Source of the DNA: Sphingobacteriia bacterium
GTDB lineage: Bacteria; Bacteroidota; Bacteroidia; J057; RFSG01
Length of the DNA: 47,399 nt
Assembly (NCBI GenBank): GCA_009924095.1
Contig: RFSG01000009.1
Span: forward strand, 1-47,399
Reading direction: 5' to 3'
The notes beneath the pieces were generated by a model that saw only the letters and a list, made by a program, of their open reading frames with translations, was not told the origin of the DNA and searched no databases. The position numbers and the translations under genes were made by a program. Position 1 is the stretch's first letter. Every line of letters begins with the position of its first letter. This document shows, in pieces, positions 26,063-35,675 of the stretch.

Positions 26063-28123
26063 ATGAAAAATTTATTCTCTTGTCTTGTAATTTTAGCACT
26101 CATGGCTGTTGCTTGCACCCCAACCGAAAGAGGCGTTGGTAAAACCGAAGAATCCAAGGATGGATTTAAATTTTTATCCGAACAGTTCGCTGATTTAAAA
26201 ATTATTCGATATCAAATCCCCGGGTTCGAAACCTTAAGTCCTAAACAACAAGAGTTGGCTTATTATTTATATCAAGCTGCTTTATCAGGTAGAGATATAA
26301 TCTGGGATCAGAATTATAAGCACAATTTATTGGTGCGTAAAACCTTGGAAGGAATTGTATCTACCTATTCCGGGGATAAAAAAACGCCCGAATTTGAAAA
26401 GTTTATGGAATACACCAAAAGAGTTTGGTTCTCTAATGGTATCCATCACCATTACTCTTCCCAAAAAATACTTCCAGAGTTTACACCTGAATTTTTCCAA
26501 ATTTTACTTTCTCACTCTTCTAAAGAGGCTTTGCCTATTTCTGCTGGGCAATCCGTTGAAGACCTGGGCAAATTTCTATCCCCTATCCTCTTTGACCCTA
26601 ATGTGGATGGAAAAAGAGTAAATAAAGATCCGAATGCAGACTTAGTATTAACCTCCGCTGGAAACAACTATGAAGGGGTTACCCAAAAAGAAGCAGAGGA
26701 ATTTTATGCCAAAATGGAAAATCCTGCTGTTGCAACTCCAGTTTGGTTCGGATTAAATTCAAAACTCGTTAAGGAAAACGGAAAATTAACCGAGAAAACT
26801 TGGAAAATTGGAGGGATGTATGGATCTGCTATTGAAAAAATAGTGTTTTGGTTGAAAAAAGCGGTGCTCGTTGCTGAAAGTCCCCTTCAAGCTAAAACCT
26901 TTCAAAAACTCATTGAATTTTATGAAACTGGCGATTTAAAGAAGTTTGATGAGTATAATATCCTTTGGGTTCAAGATACTACCTCAAGAGTAGATGCCGT
27001 AAATGGGTTTATTGAAGTGTACGGAGATCCTTTAGGTCATAAAGCTTCTTACGAATCTGTCGTATCCTTTAAAGACATGGAGGCAACTCAACGGATTGCA
27101 GCCATAAGCAATCAAGCACAATGGTTTGAGGATCATTCCCCACTGCTACCGGAACATAAAAAACCAAATGTTACGGGAATTTCTGCCAAAGTAATTACCG
27201 TTGTGGTAGAAGCCGGAGATGCTTCTCCTTCTACCCCAATTGGTATTAATTTACCCAATGCAGATTGGATTAGAAAAATACATGGTTCTAAATCCGTAAA
27301 CCTTGGAAACATTGTAAATGCTTACGCTGAGTCTGGAAAAGGTTCTGGAATGTTGCAAGAATTTGCTGCGTCACCTGAAGAAATAAAATTGGATGAAGAA
27401 TATGGAACCCTTGCAGGAAATTTACATACAGATATGCATGAAGTAATCGGGCATGCATCTGGTCAAATTAATCCTGGCATTGGCAGCCCAAAACAAACTT
27501 TAATAAATTATGCCTCTACCTTGGAAGAAGCAAGAGCTGATTTGGTTGCTTTGTATTATATCCTCGATCAAAAACTAGTGGAGATTGGAGTTATGAAATC
27601 TTTAGACGTAGGAAAATGTGAATACAACTCTTATATCCGAAATGGCTTGATGACTCAATTGGTAAGATTAAAACCAGGAGAAGAAATTGAAGAAGACCAC
27701 ATGCGTAATCGTCAATTGGTTGCTGCTTGGGCTTATGAAAAAGGGAAAGCAGATAAGGTAATTGAATTTATTAAAAGAGATAATAAAACCTATGTAGTAA
27801 TAAATAATTATGAAAAATTAAGAACCTTATTCGGAGAATTATTAAGAGAAATCCAAAGAATTAAATCTGAAGGAGATTTTGAAGCTGGGAAAAAACTAGT
27901 GGAAACGTATGGTGTGAAAGTGGATCCTATCCTTCATACAGAAGTTTTGGAAAGATATGCCAAGCTTAAAATTTCTCCTTATGGTGGTTTTATCAATCCT
28001 AGATTGGTAGCAGTTACTGAAGGCGACCAGATTAAAGAAATTAAAATTGAATATCCCGAAAACTTCACCGATCAAATGATGGAGTATGGTAAAAATTATT
28101 CTTTTTTACCTGTTCGAAATTAA
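26063..28123 (+). CDS. Dipeptidyl-peptidase III-type lipoprotein (M49)
   Basis: A 686-residue zinc peptidase that should release dipeptides from peptide N-termini. MKNLFSCLVILALMAVAC is a lipoprotein signal (lipobox AVAC, C18), so it is probably attached to an envelope membrane. The family signature HEVIGH (H459, E460, H464; HEXXGH) and the downstream EEARADL (EECRAD-type) supply the zinc ligands. The length is close to DPP III (about 700). It is flanked by terminators on both sides. Confidence 0.95.
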   Translation: MKNLFSCLVILALMAVACTPTERGVGKTEESKDGFKFLSEQFADLKIIRYQIPGFETLSPKQQELAYYLYQAALSGRDIIWDQNYKHNLLVRKTLEGIVSTYSGDKKTPEFEKFMEYTKRVWFSNGIHHHYSSQKILPEFTPEFFQILLSHSSKEALPISAGQSVEDLGKFLSPILFDPNVDGKRVNKDPNADLVLTSAGNNYEGVTQKEAEEFYAKMENPAVATPVWFGLNSKLVKENGKLTEKTWKIGGMYGSAIEKIVFWLKKAVLVAESPLQAKTFQKLIEFYETGDLKKFDEYNILWVQDTTSRVDAVNGFIEVYGDPLGHKASYESVVSFKDMEATQRIAAISNQAQWFEDHSPLLPEHKKPNVTGISAKVITVVVEAGDASPSTPIGINLPNADWIRKIHGSKSVNLGNIVNAYAESGKGSGMLQEFAASPEEIKLDEEYGTLAGNLHTDMHEVIGHASGQINPGIGSPKQTLINYASTLEEARADLVALYYILDQKLVEIGVMKSLDVGKCEYNSYIRNGLMTQLVRLKPGEEIEEDHMRNRQLVAAWAYEKGKADKVIEFIKRDNKTYVVINNYEKLRTLFGELLREIQRIKSEGDFEAGKKLVETYGVKVDPILHTEVLERYAKLKISPYGGFINPRLVAVTEGDQIKEIKIEYPENFTDQMMEYGKNYSFLPVRN

Positions 28124-28141
28124 AATTTTAAATTATTGTGT

Positions 28142-28180
28142 AAATCGGTACTTGATTTTTCAGGTACCGATTTTTTTTTC
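28142..28180 (+). terminator. Rho-independent terminator after the M49 gene
   Basis: AAATCGGTACTTGA pairs with TCAGGTACCGATTT (one mismatch) around a T-rich loop, followed by a long T-run. It lies 18 bp after the stop. Confidence 0.88.
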
Positions 28181-28212
28181 GATAACTTACTGATTCAAGG
28201 GAGTATATTTTG

Positions 28213-28240
28213 TTGGATATAATAGTTTTCCGTAGTTTTG
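28213..28240 (+). promoter_or_regulatory. Bacteroidota-type promoter of rpsA
   Basis: TTG at 28213-28215, a 17-bp spacer, and TAGTTTTG at 28233-28240 fit the TTG-N17-23-TAnnTTTG consensus of the primary Bacteroidota sigma factor. This is the best promoter match in the window. A leader of about 40 nt would follow. Confidence 0.75.
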
Positions 28241-28282
28241 CACCTCTTGGTGAAACCAGGAAGAAAAGGAGAAAAATAATTA

Positions 28283-30517
28283 ATGTCAGAAGAAAACACT
28301 CAACCAACAGAACCCCAAAAGGTAAATGAACCAGAAAACCAGCAGGTAATTGAAGCTCAACATCCGCAGGTAATTGAAACAGAGCACCATCCAGTTATTG
28401 AAAATGATTTTTCCGGAGAAGCACTCCGGGCAATTAAACAACCCGAAGAAGAACATTTTTCTTGGGATGATGACCAAGGCTATACTGCCGAAGAACGCGC
28501 CCGACTCGAACAATTGTATGAAGGCACATTGAATGTTATCAATGAAAAACAAATCGTATCTGGTTTTGTGGTTTCTATTGGTGAAAAAGAAGTGGTATTA
28601 AATATTGGCTTTAAATCTGAAGGAGTAGTTCCTATCTCTGAATTCAGATCTAAACCCGATTTAAAACCCGGAGATGTAGTTGAAGTTTATTTAGAAACAG
28701 TTGAAGATAAAAAAGGTCAATTGGTATTGTCTCACAAAAGAGCAAATGCCATGCGCACTTGGGATAAAATTCGGAAAGCCCTAGAAGAAGATTTAACCCT
28801 CGAAGGTATTATCCGCAAAAGAACCAAAGGAGGATTTGTGGTAGATGTGGAAGGCGTGGAAGCTTTCCTTCCGGGTTCTCAAATTGACGTAAAACCAGTT
28901 CGTGATTTTGATGCCTATTTAGGCAGAAGAATGGAATTCAAGGTAGTCAAAATCAATTATCCTCATGATAATGTGGTGATTTCTCATAAAGTATTAATTG
29001 AGAAAGATATTGAAGCTCAAAAAGGCGAAATCCTACAAAATCTTGAAAAAGGTCAAGTACTCGAAGGTACTGTTAAAAACATGACTAACTTCGGGGTGTT
29101 CATCGACCTAGGTGGACTTGATGGATTATTACATATCACTGATATTTCTTGGGGTAGAATTAACCACCCTGAAGAAGTATTAAAACTAGATGAAAAAATC
29201 AACGTTGTTGTACTTGATTTTGATGATGAAAAGAAAAGAATCAGCTTAGGTTTAAAACAATTACAACCACATCCATGGGAATCTTTACCAGACGATGTTC
29301 AAGCTGGATCTAAAGTAACCGGTAAAGTAGTTACTGTTGCTGAATATGGATTATTCCTTGAAATAATCCCAGGAGTAGAAGGATTGATTCACATGAGTGA
29401 AATGTCCTGGTCTCAACACATGAAAAATCCTACCGAATTATATAAAGTAGGAGATGAACTTGAGGCTTCTGTTTTATCCATTGATCGGGAAGAAAGAAAA
29501 ATGTCGCTTGGATTAAAACAATCTTCTGAAGATCCTTGGATTAAAGCACCTGAAAAATACGCAGTAGGTACTAAACATACCGGCGTTGTTCGGAGCATCA
29601 TTAATGTTGGGCTAATCGTAGAGTTAGAAGAAGGCGTAGATGGATTGGTACATATTTCTGACTTATCCTGGACTCGCAAAATCAAACATCCTTCTGAGTT
29701 TATCAAGAAAGATGAAACCATCGAAGTGGTTGTATTATCCCTAGATGCTGAAAATCGTCGCATGAGTTTAGGCCATAAACAATTGTCCGAAGATCCCTGG
29801 GATACGTTTGAAAGTATCTTCACAGTTGGAAGTCTTCATCAGGCAACCCTCACACGTATGGCGGAAAGTTCCGGTGCAACACTTGAACTTGAATATGGTG
29901 TAGAAGGTTTTGTGAAGAAAAAAGATTTAGCAACTGATAAAGGAAAACCAGCCCTAAAAGCCGGTGATACTGCTGACTTCATCGTTATTGAATTCCAACG
30001 GGATGCGAAAAGAATCGTTTTATCGCATACTAAAACTTGGAAAGAAGGAAGCCTTGAAGATTTAGTAGTTCCAGTAGAAGTAGAGGAAACAAAAGGAACA
30101 GATAAAAAAGAACGTAAACCTAAAGTGGCAAAAGTTGCTCCGGCAGAAAAAACCACCTTGGGAGATATCGGTACATTAGCTGCCCTTAAAGCAAATCTGG
30201 AAGCAGAAGAAAAAGGTACTAAACCTAAAGCTTCGGGAGCCACTAAGACTAAAGCTGCTAAAGCTAAAGTTGAAACTTCTGAAGAAAATACAATAGATAC
30301 CCTTGAAGCTCCGGCCGTTGTGAAAGAAACACCAGAAACCGTTGCTGAGGTAGCTGTAGTAGAAGCTCCAGAAGTGGTAACCCCAGTAGAAGAAGTAGTT
30401 GCTCCTGTAGTAGCTGAAGAAGTTGCAGTGGATACAGCATCCCCTGATGACACTACAGTGGAAACTGCTAAACCCGCTGAAGAGCTTAAAGCTTCTCCAG
30501 ATTCAACTGAAGCGTAA
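28283..30517 (+). CDS. rpsA: 30S ribosomal protein S1
   Basis: A 744-residue protein with six S1 RNA-binding domains between about residues 85 and 595 (for example GQVLEGTVKNMTNFGVFID and VEGLIHMSEMSWSQHMK). A long Ala/Glu/Val/Lys-rich tail of about 150 residues and an acidic Gln-rich N-terminus (repeated QVIEAQHPQVIE) are extra to the E. coli protein (557 residues). S1 helps load mRNA on the ribosome. GGAG stands 14 bp before the ATG. It has its own promoter and terminator. Confidence 0.97.
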   Translation: MSEENTQPTEPQKVNEPENQQVIEAQHPQVIETEHHPVIENDFSGEALRAIKQPEEEHFSWDDDQGYTAEERARLEQLYEGTLNVINEKQIVSGFVVSIGEKEVVLNIGFKSEGVVPISEFRSKPDLKPGDVVEVYLETVEDKKGQLVLSHKRANAMRTWDKIRKALEEDLTLEGIIRKRTKGGFVVDVEGVEAFLPGSQIDVKPVRDFDAYLGRRMEFKVVKINYPHDNVVISHKVLIEKDIEAQKGEILQNLEKGQVLEGTVKNMTNFGVFIDLGGLDGLLHITDISWGRINHPEEVLKLDEKINVVVLDFDDEKKRISLGLKQLQPHPWESLPDDVQAGSKVTGKVVTVAEYGLFLEIIPGVEGLIHMSEMSWSQHMKNPTELYKVGDELEASVLSIDREERKMSLGLKQSSEDPWIKAPEKYAVGTKHTGVVRSIINVGLIVELEEGVDGLVHISDLSWTRKIKHPSEFIKKDETIEVVVLSLDAENRRMSLGHKQLSEDPWDTFESIFTVGSLHQATLTRMAESSGATLELEYGVEGFVKKKDLATDKGKPALKAGDTADFIVIEFQRDAKRIVLSHTKTWKEGSLEDLVVPVEVEETKGTDKKERKPKVAKVAPAEKTTLGDIGTLAALKANLEAEEKGTKPKASGATKTKAAKAKVETSEENTIDTLEAPAVVKETPETVAEVAVVEAPEVVTPVEEVVAPVVAEEVAVDTASPDDTTVETAKPAEELKASPDSTEA

Positions 30518-30540
30518 GTAGTCTTTCTTAATTATGGATT

Positions 30541-30574
30541 GGACCCTGCCACTTCTGGCAGGGTCTTTTTTTTA
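30541..30574 (+). terminator. Rho-independent terminator after rpsA
   Basis: GACCCTGCCA-CTTC-TGGCAGGGTC is a perfect 10-bp stem with a four-base loop followed by nine T. It lies inside any upstream-extended hemE frame, which argues against that extension. Confidence 0.95.
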
Positions 30575-30626
30575 TCTGTATTTTTATACCCCTATCCTAT
30601 CCACAATATTTTACAGCTCATCCCTT

Positions 30627-31652
30627 ATGAGGCCTCTTAATGACCTATTGCTTAAAGTTGCTGAAGGACTTCCAGTTGAACGGCCACCCGTTTGGATGAT
30701 GCGGCAAGCTGGTAGATTTTTGCCAGAATATCGTGCAGTTAGAGCCACCGCTGGTTCCTTCCAAAACATGCTACAACATCCTGAATTTGCAGCGGAAGTT
30801 ACACTTCAACCCGTTGACCTTTTAGGCGTAGATGCAGCCATTATATTCTCTGATATTTTGGTAATCCCCGAAGCTATGGGTTGCCCCTATGTGATGGAAG
30901 AAAAGAAAGGCCCAGTGTTTCCAAACCCTATTCGGTCCCTGTCGGATACTTCAACCCTAAAACCTGTTTCTTCCGGAACCAATTTAGACGATACATTCGA
31001 AGCAATTAAAATCGTAAAAGAGAAATTACAAAACTCAGTACCCTTAATCGGTTTCGCCGGTGCTCCCTGGACTTTACTCGCTTATATGATCGAAGGGAAA
31101 GGTTCTAAAACATTTTCGATTGCCAAAGCCGCACTCTACCAAAACCCGGATTTTTGTCATTATGTTTTGCAACAAATCACGGACGCTACTATCTGGTATC
31201 TAAAATCTCAAATAGCTGCTGGGGTTAATATTGTTCAACTCTTTGATTCCTGGGCGGGTCAACTATCTAAAGACGATTTTATGAAGTTCTCCTACCCGTA
31301 TTTATTAAAAATAGCAGAAGCCATTACGGAGGTCCCAATGATAATTTTCGCTAAAGGAGCGCATTATTGTTTGCAGGAATTAAGTCAACTTCCTGTACAA
31401 GTAATTGGATTAGATTGGACCATCTCTCCCAACTGCTTAGGAAATACTCCTGCTGTTGCCTTACAAGGCAACTTAGATCCGTGTGTGTTGTATGCCCCTT
31501 TGCCAAGAATAGAAAATGAAACCCTCGACATGATTCGTAGCTTTCCTCCAGGTAAACATATTGCAAACCTTGGCCACGGAATCTATCCTGATATTTCTCC
31601 TGAAGCTGCGAAATGTTTTATTAATACTGTTAAAAATTATAGATATTCTTAA
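30627..31652 (+). CDS. hemE: Uroporphyrinogen decarboxylase
   Basis: A 341-residue TIM-barrel enzyme converting uroporphyrinogen III to coproporphyrinogen III in haem synthesis. It has RPPVWMMRQAGRFLPEYR, FSDILVIPEAMG, GFAGAPWTLLAYM, FDSWAG and GHGIYPD. An in-frame start at 30534 would run through the rpsA terminator, so ATG 30627 (MRPLNDLLLKV) is chosen. It stands alone among haem genes here and is followed after 5 bp by a UMF1 transporter gene. Confidence 0.96.
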   Translation: MRPLNDLLLKVAEGLPVERPPVWMMRQAGRFLPEYRAVRATAGSFQNMLQHPEFAAEVTLQPVDLLGVDAAIIFSDILVIPEAMGCPYVMEEKKGPVFPNPIRSLSDTSTLKPVSSGTNLDDTFEAIKIVKEKLQNSVPLIGFAGAPWTLLAYMIEGKGSKTFSIAKAALYQNPDFCHYVLQQITDATIWYLKSQIAAGVNIVQLFDSWAGQLSKDDFMKFSYPYLLKIAEAITEVPMIIFAKGAHYCLQELSQLPVQVIGLDWTISPNCLGNTPAVALQGNLDPCVLYAPLPRIENETLDMIRSFPPGKHIANLGHGIYPDISPEAAKCFINTVKNYRYS

Positions 31653-31657
31653 TTTTT

Positions 31658-32959
31658 ATGACCCACTCTCCTCTCCAATTAAAAAGAATTACTGCCTGGA
31701 CGTGGTACGATTGGGCAAATTCTGTTTATTCTTTAACCATTACTTCTGCTGTTTTTCCTGCTTATTATACCGCAGTTACTACGCATCATAATTCCGATAT
31801 TATTAATTTTTTCGGATTAAATATACAAAATACAGTTTTATATTCTTGGGCTTTATCTTTTGCATTTTTAATCAGTGCTTTTTTAACCCCATTATTATCT
31901 GGAATTGCAGATTACGGAGGAAATAAAAAAACATTTTTAAAATCGTTTTGTTACCTCGGTAGTTTCGCTTGTTTAGGTTTAGGCTTTTTTGATGGAGATA
32001 ATGTTGAATGGGGAATTTTATGCTTTATGCTTGCCAGCATTGGCTTTTCAGGTAGCTTAGTTTTTTACAATGCATTTTTACCAGAGATATGCACCCCTGA
32101 CGAAATGGATAAAGTAAGTGCACGAGGATTTTCCATGGGATACATCGGTAGCGTAATATTATTAATTATTAATTTGGCTATGATTCAATTTCCAGATGCA
32201 TTAGGAATACCCTCCGGAACCTGGCCTGCAAGAATTTCTTTCTTTATGGTAGGACTATGGTGGGCTGGATTTGCACAAATTACTTTTTTTAATCTGCCAC
32301 CTGAAAAATCACAATCCACAATTCATAAAAAATGGATTTATCATGGATTTCAAGAATTAAGAAAAGTATATATTGATTTAAATCAGAATAAATTATTAAA
32401 ACGATATTTATTCTCTTTCTTTTTTTATAGCATCGGAATGCAAACGGTTTTATATATGGCTACCTTATTTGGAACTAAAGAATTAAAATTAGAAACCTCA
32501 GATTTAATTATTACCATATTATTAATTCAATTTGTTGGAATCATTGGTGCCTATCTATTTGCCTGGCTTGCCATGAAAATTGGAAATTTTCAGACTTTAA
32601 TAATAGCCTTAATTATTTGGACAGGCGTATGTATAGGCGCTTGGTTTACCAATTCGAGAGAAGATTTCTTTTTATTAGCAGGAATTGTAGGAATCGTAAT
32701 GGGAGGTACTCAGAGTTTATCCAGATCTACGTTTTCTAAAAACTTGCCTGTCACGTTAGATCATGCTTCTTATTTTAGTTTTTTAGATGTAAGCGAAAAA
32801 CTTTCCATCGTTATTGGCATGGCTGGATATGGATTTATAGAAGCCGCAACGGGAAGCATGCGAAATTCTATTATTGCATTATTATTCTTTTTTCTGGTTG
32901 GAATTGGGGGGTTGGTGTATTTGATAAAGAAAAATAAATTCAATGAAGTAGGAGTTTAG
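31658..32959 (+). CDS. UMF1/Atg22-family MFS transporter
   Basis: A 433-residue polytopic protein with about 12 hydrophobic helices. The family opening TAWTWYDWANSVYSLTITSAVFPAYY is characteristic of UMF1 (unknown major facilitator 1), related to yeast Atg22, a vacuolar amino-acid exporter. Further hallmarks are LSGIADYGGNKK, GFSMGYIGSV and MGGTQSLSRSTFSKNLP. The bacterial substrate is unknown. It starts 5 bp after hemE and is probably cotranscribed. Confidence 0.93.
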   Translation: MTHSPLQLKRITAWTWYDWANSVYSLTITSAVFPAYYTAVTTHHNSDIINFFGLNIQNTVLYSWALSFAFLISAFLTPLLSGIADYGGNKKTFLKSFCYLGSFACLGLGFFDGDNVEWGILCFMLASIGFSGSLVFYNAFLPEICTPDEMDKVSARGFSMGYIGSVILLIINLAMIQFPDALGIPSGTWPARISFFMVGLWWAGFAQITFFNLPPEKSQSTIHKKWIYHGFQELRKVYIDLNQNKLLKRYLFSFFFYSIGMQTVLYMATLFGTKELKLETSDLIITILLIQFVGIIGAYLFAWLAMKIGNFQTLIIALIIWTGVCIGAWFTNSREDFFLLAGIVGIVMGGTQSLSRSTFSKNLPVTLDHASYFSFLDVSEKLSIVIGMAGYGFIEAATGSMRNSIIALLFFFLVGIGGLVYLIKKNKFNEVGV

Positions 32960-33288
32960 GAAAATAAAGAAATACAATATAATTTTTAGGAAGAGGAGAT
33001 TATTATATTATAGCATTTAATAAAGATTAATAAATTATGCTATATTTTTTTTTACATTATCTTAATTGGATAAAATAACAATGATCTGCAACCCTACCTA
33101 TACTTATTCTGCCCGCCAATAAAATTTCAACTAAAAAGCTTACTGAAGCAAGGGGAATTCATGATGCAAAGAAGCAAAAATTAAATAAAAACATGGATTA
33201 AATGTTGGATAAAATGCCGATGATTCACTAGGAAATTATTGTTCCTAATTTAATAAGCCCAATTAACACATTGTTTGTTGTAATGCCT
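32960..33288. other. Gene-free AT-rich region with a short imperfect direct repeat
   Basis: No gene is seen in these 329 bp. TTGGATAAAAT followed four bases later by ATGAT occurs at 33066-33085 and again at 33205-33224 (16 of 20 bases identical). The region looks like decayed sequence at the edge of a small accessory islet. Confidence 0.5.
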
Positions 33289-33996
33289 TTATTCGGTTTT
33301 TATTTTATTAATTGTCTTTTTTACTTTATCAATATCGGAAATCAGCTTGTTAATTTCGGGATCAATCCAAGTCAAAAGATTGGTAATAGATTTATGAACT
33401 TCTAGTGTTTCGGTGAAGTTTATTTGATTCCCGTTAAAACAGATGGGTTCATTATGGTTAATCCTGTTTCTGAAACGTCTTACTTTATCCAATTCTCGAT
33501 TTACTTCTTTTCGTCCGTATCCAGCAGGTAATGAATGAAATATTTTTATTGGCTTGCCAGACAATAAACGATAATGGTGAACTTCAAATAAATCAGTCCA
33601 AAAACCCAAGGTTTGTTCTGCAATAATTTTACTGCAGGTTAATGGAGTTCTTGTTTTTTGAAGTCGTGTTTCTGCTTTAATGATTTCTCTCTTAAGAAAA
33701 TCATTCGTCCTTTTATGTCCTGTCCGTTTGAAGATAAATTTTAGGGAAGGGTCCGACATAAATCCTGATTTCTGATTTATTATCCAATCAGGATCATTAA
33801 AGTGAGTAGTTAAGATATCGTTGAGCCTATTTCGCAAAACAACTTCAAAGACCCCAATTAAGGGGTGAAATGCTTGTGAAGCTTTAAGATTATCTTTATA
33901 TAGCTGAATTGCTCTGCGTTTTGAATTGCCGGTCGCAAGCAGATAACGATCTACTCTCGCTTCTGAAAAATATTGCCTAAAGTCTTTGAATTTCAT
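33289..33996 (-). CDS. Abi-family HEPN-type protein (abortive infection-like)
   Basis: About 235 residues from ATG 33996 (MKFKDFRQYFSEARVDRYL); an upstream ATG at 34053 would add 19 poorly matching residues. It matches my picture of the Abi_2/AbiD-AbiF family: RRAIQLYKDNLKASQAFHPLIGVFEVVLRNRLND near the N-terminus (shown in two parts: RRAIQLYKDN and FHPLIGVFEVVLRNRLND), and the HEPN RNase motif R-x4-6-H as VRRFRNRINHNEP near residue 190. Such proteins limit phage by RNA cleavage. A monocistronic gene in a gene-poor islet; no antitoxin is seen next to it. Confidence 0.85.
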   Translation of the reverse strand: MKFKDFRQYFSEARVDRYLLATGNSKRRAIQLYKDNLKASQAFHPLIGVFEVVLRNRLNDILTTHFNDPDWIINQKSGFMSDPSLKFIFKRTGHKRTNDFLKREIIKAETRLQKTRTPLTCSKIIAEQTLGFWTDLFEVHHYRLLSGKPIKIFHSLPAGYGRKEVNRELDKVRRFRNRINHNEPICFNGNQINFTETLEVHKSITNLLTWIDPEINKLISDIDKVKKTINKIKTE

Positions 33997-34423
33997 CTTA
34001 TATTTTTCTAATCCAAAAAATATTGTTAATTTTACTCTGTGATGCTTGGTCAAGCCTCTTATCCTCGGATAACGTAACCAAGTTAAAGAATTAAGACCTG
34101 TCAGAAATGATGGGTCTTTTTTATTTAGATAGTCGTTAAGCTGCCTTTAAATAAAATAAACTCACATTAATGAAGTGCAAAAATGAATACAAATACCAAA
34201 AAAGAATAGGACAAATATTTTACTGATAAATACAAAAAATCCGGTTTTTAAGACCGGATTTAATGAAAATAATTTATAATACCCTGTTAGAGTAAGCCGA
34301 TGGGTCTCGTTCATTCCGATGGGTAAGATTGTTGGTGCGACTGCTTTAACAAAACGTTAAAAATATAATCGTCTTATTTTTATGGCTCGGTTGAAGTTTT
34401 GTAATAAATTAATTCGTGTGTTA
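33997..34423. other. Intergenic region with short direct repeats and weak hairpins
   Basis: No gene was found. It holds an imperfect hairpin (AAGACC near 34098 pairing with GGTCTT near 34121, followed by T-run), the terminator at 34231-34261, and a nine-base direct repeat CCGATGGGT at 34297 and 34316. No tRNA could be drawn. Confidence 0.45.
34231..34261 (-). terminator. Terminator downstream of the aldo/keto reductase
   Basis: A perfect nine-bp stem, AAATCCGGT and ACCGGATTT, with a seven-base loop. Read on the minus strand it is followed by a T-run, so it can terminate the reductase transcript, 160 bp after its stop. Confidence 0.65.
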
Positions 34424-35380
34424 TTAATAGCGATTTCCAATGGTTTCCAAAGGCATAGATTGTTGAATAACCTCCAAATCAATTTTAGTTAATTCTACTT
34501 GAAAGGCGCCTAAATTCTCCTCTAAACGATGAATCTTTCGAGTGCCTGGAATTGCGGTAATTTCATCGTTCTGACTTAATATCCACGCTAATGCAACTTG
34601 AGCTTTGGTTACTCCTTTATCATTTGCTATTTGGTCAATAACTTCAACAAATTTGATATTCGCCTGAATTGCTTCATCTGTAAATCTTGGATTATTTAAC
34701 CTAAAGTCACCCGCCTCAAAATCTGCCCGACTTTTAATTGCGCCAGTCAAAAAACCTCTTCCTAAAGGGCTATAGGAAACGAAAGTGATTCCAAGTTCTT
34801 TACAAACTTCAAACAATTCTTCTTCTGGCTCACGACTCCACAAGGAATATTCGGATTGCAGAGCTGAAATAGGATGTACTGCATGGGCTCTACGAAGAGT
34901 TTCTGCATTAACTTCACTTAGTCCTATACATTTTACTTTTCCTTGTTTAACTAACTCTGCCATTGCACCAACAATCACTTCAATTTCAACATTCGGTGCT
35001 TGGCGATGCATAAAATATAAATCAATTGTTTCTGTTCCTAAATTTGACAGGCTTTGTTCACAAGCTTTTTGAATATACTCAGGTTGTCCATTAAGTCCGA
35101 GCCACTCCCCATTAGGTCCTCGCATAACCGCAAATTTTGTTGCCAAAACTACTTTGTCCCATTTGCCTTTAAACGCTTTTCCTAAAAGTCGTTCATTTGC
35201 ACCCCAACCATACATATCAGCTGTGTCGAAAAAATTAACACCTAATTCGATAGCCTTATGTAAGGTTTTGATGGATTCTTCTTCATCAAAAGAACCATAA
35301 AACTCTGACATACCCATACAACCTAGTCCTATCCGGTTAACTTTGAGGGTACTGTGTCCTAATTCTGTTGTTTGCTTCAT
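34424..35380 (-). CDS. Aldo/keto reductase
   Basis: A 318-residue NADPH-dependent TIM-barrel oxidoreductase. The catalytic tetrad is visible: Asp and Tyr in FFDTADMYGWGANERLLG, Lys in VVLATKF and His in DLYFMHRQAP. The C-terminal GTRKIHRLEENLGAF binds the cofactor phosphate. It belongs to the YakC/AKR13-like branch by sequence flavour; substrate unknown. It is monocistronic, between the Abi gene and a divergent acetyltransferase. Confidence 0.95.
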   Translation of the reverse strand: MKQTTELGHSTLKVNRIGLGCMGMSEFYGSFDEEESIKTLHKAIELGVNFFDTADMYGWGANERLLGKAFKGKWDKVVLATKFAVMRGPNGEWLGLNGQPEYIQKACEQSLSNLGTETIDLYFMHRQAPNVEIEVIVGAMAELVKQGKVKCIGLSEVNAETLRRAHAVHPISALQSEYSLWSREPEEELFEVCKELGITFVSYSPLGRGFLTGAIKSRADFEAGDFRLNNPRFTDEAIQANIKFVEVIDQIANDKGVTKAQVALAWILSQNDEITAIPGTRKIHRLEENLGAFQVELTKIDLEVIQQSMPLETIGNRY

Positions 35381-35675
35381 TGTTGATGGTTTAGCTATTT
35401 AATCCTAAAATTATTTTTTTGCTTTTCGGGTGAGTGTAGGGCTGCTTTTCTAAGCATATCCCTAAAGTCATACTCAATAATCTACCAGAGCCTTGGTAAA
35501 ACGAAAAAGCTCAATAGCTTACAAACTTAATTTTATTCCTTAAAACACCTATAAAATTTTCATATATCCAATGAAAACCTCCAAGGTTTTTATATCATAA
35601 TTGTCTGCATTTATGTGTATTTTTGCATTCCTTACCCCTACATCCCTAAATGTGGGTGTATTACTTACTCTACAC
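35381..35675. other. Intergenic region between divergent aldo/keto reductase and GNAT genes
   Basis: No gene is apparent. TATTTTTG at 35618-35625 matches the -7 box consensus on the plus strand and could serve the GNAT gene; a -33 TTG at the right spacing is missing. Confidence 0.4.

Noticed and set aside
29839..30453. Minus-strand frame of 204 codons inside rpsA
   Set aside because: It is a by-product of the Ala/Glu/Val/Lys-rich tail read backwards, giving Ser/Thr/Ala low complexity.
30534..30626. N-terminal extension of hemE
   Set aside because: The extension runs through the rpsA terminator, and the family start matches ATG 30627.
34054..34423. tRNA or small RNA gene between Abi and aldo/keto reductase
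   Set aside because: No cloverleaf could be drawn; only simple hairpins and a nine-base repeat are present.
35601..35675. Upstream TTG start for the GNAT gene
   Set aside because: It would translate a putative -7 box and adds a hydrophobic stretch not found in GNATs.
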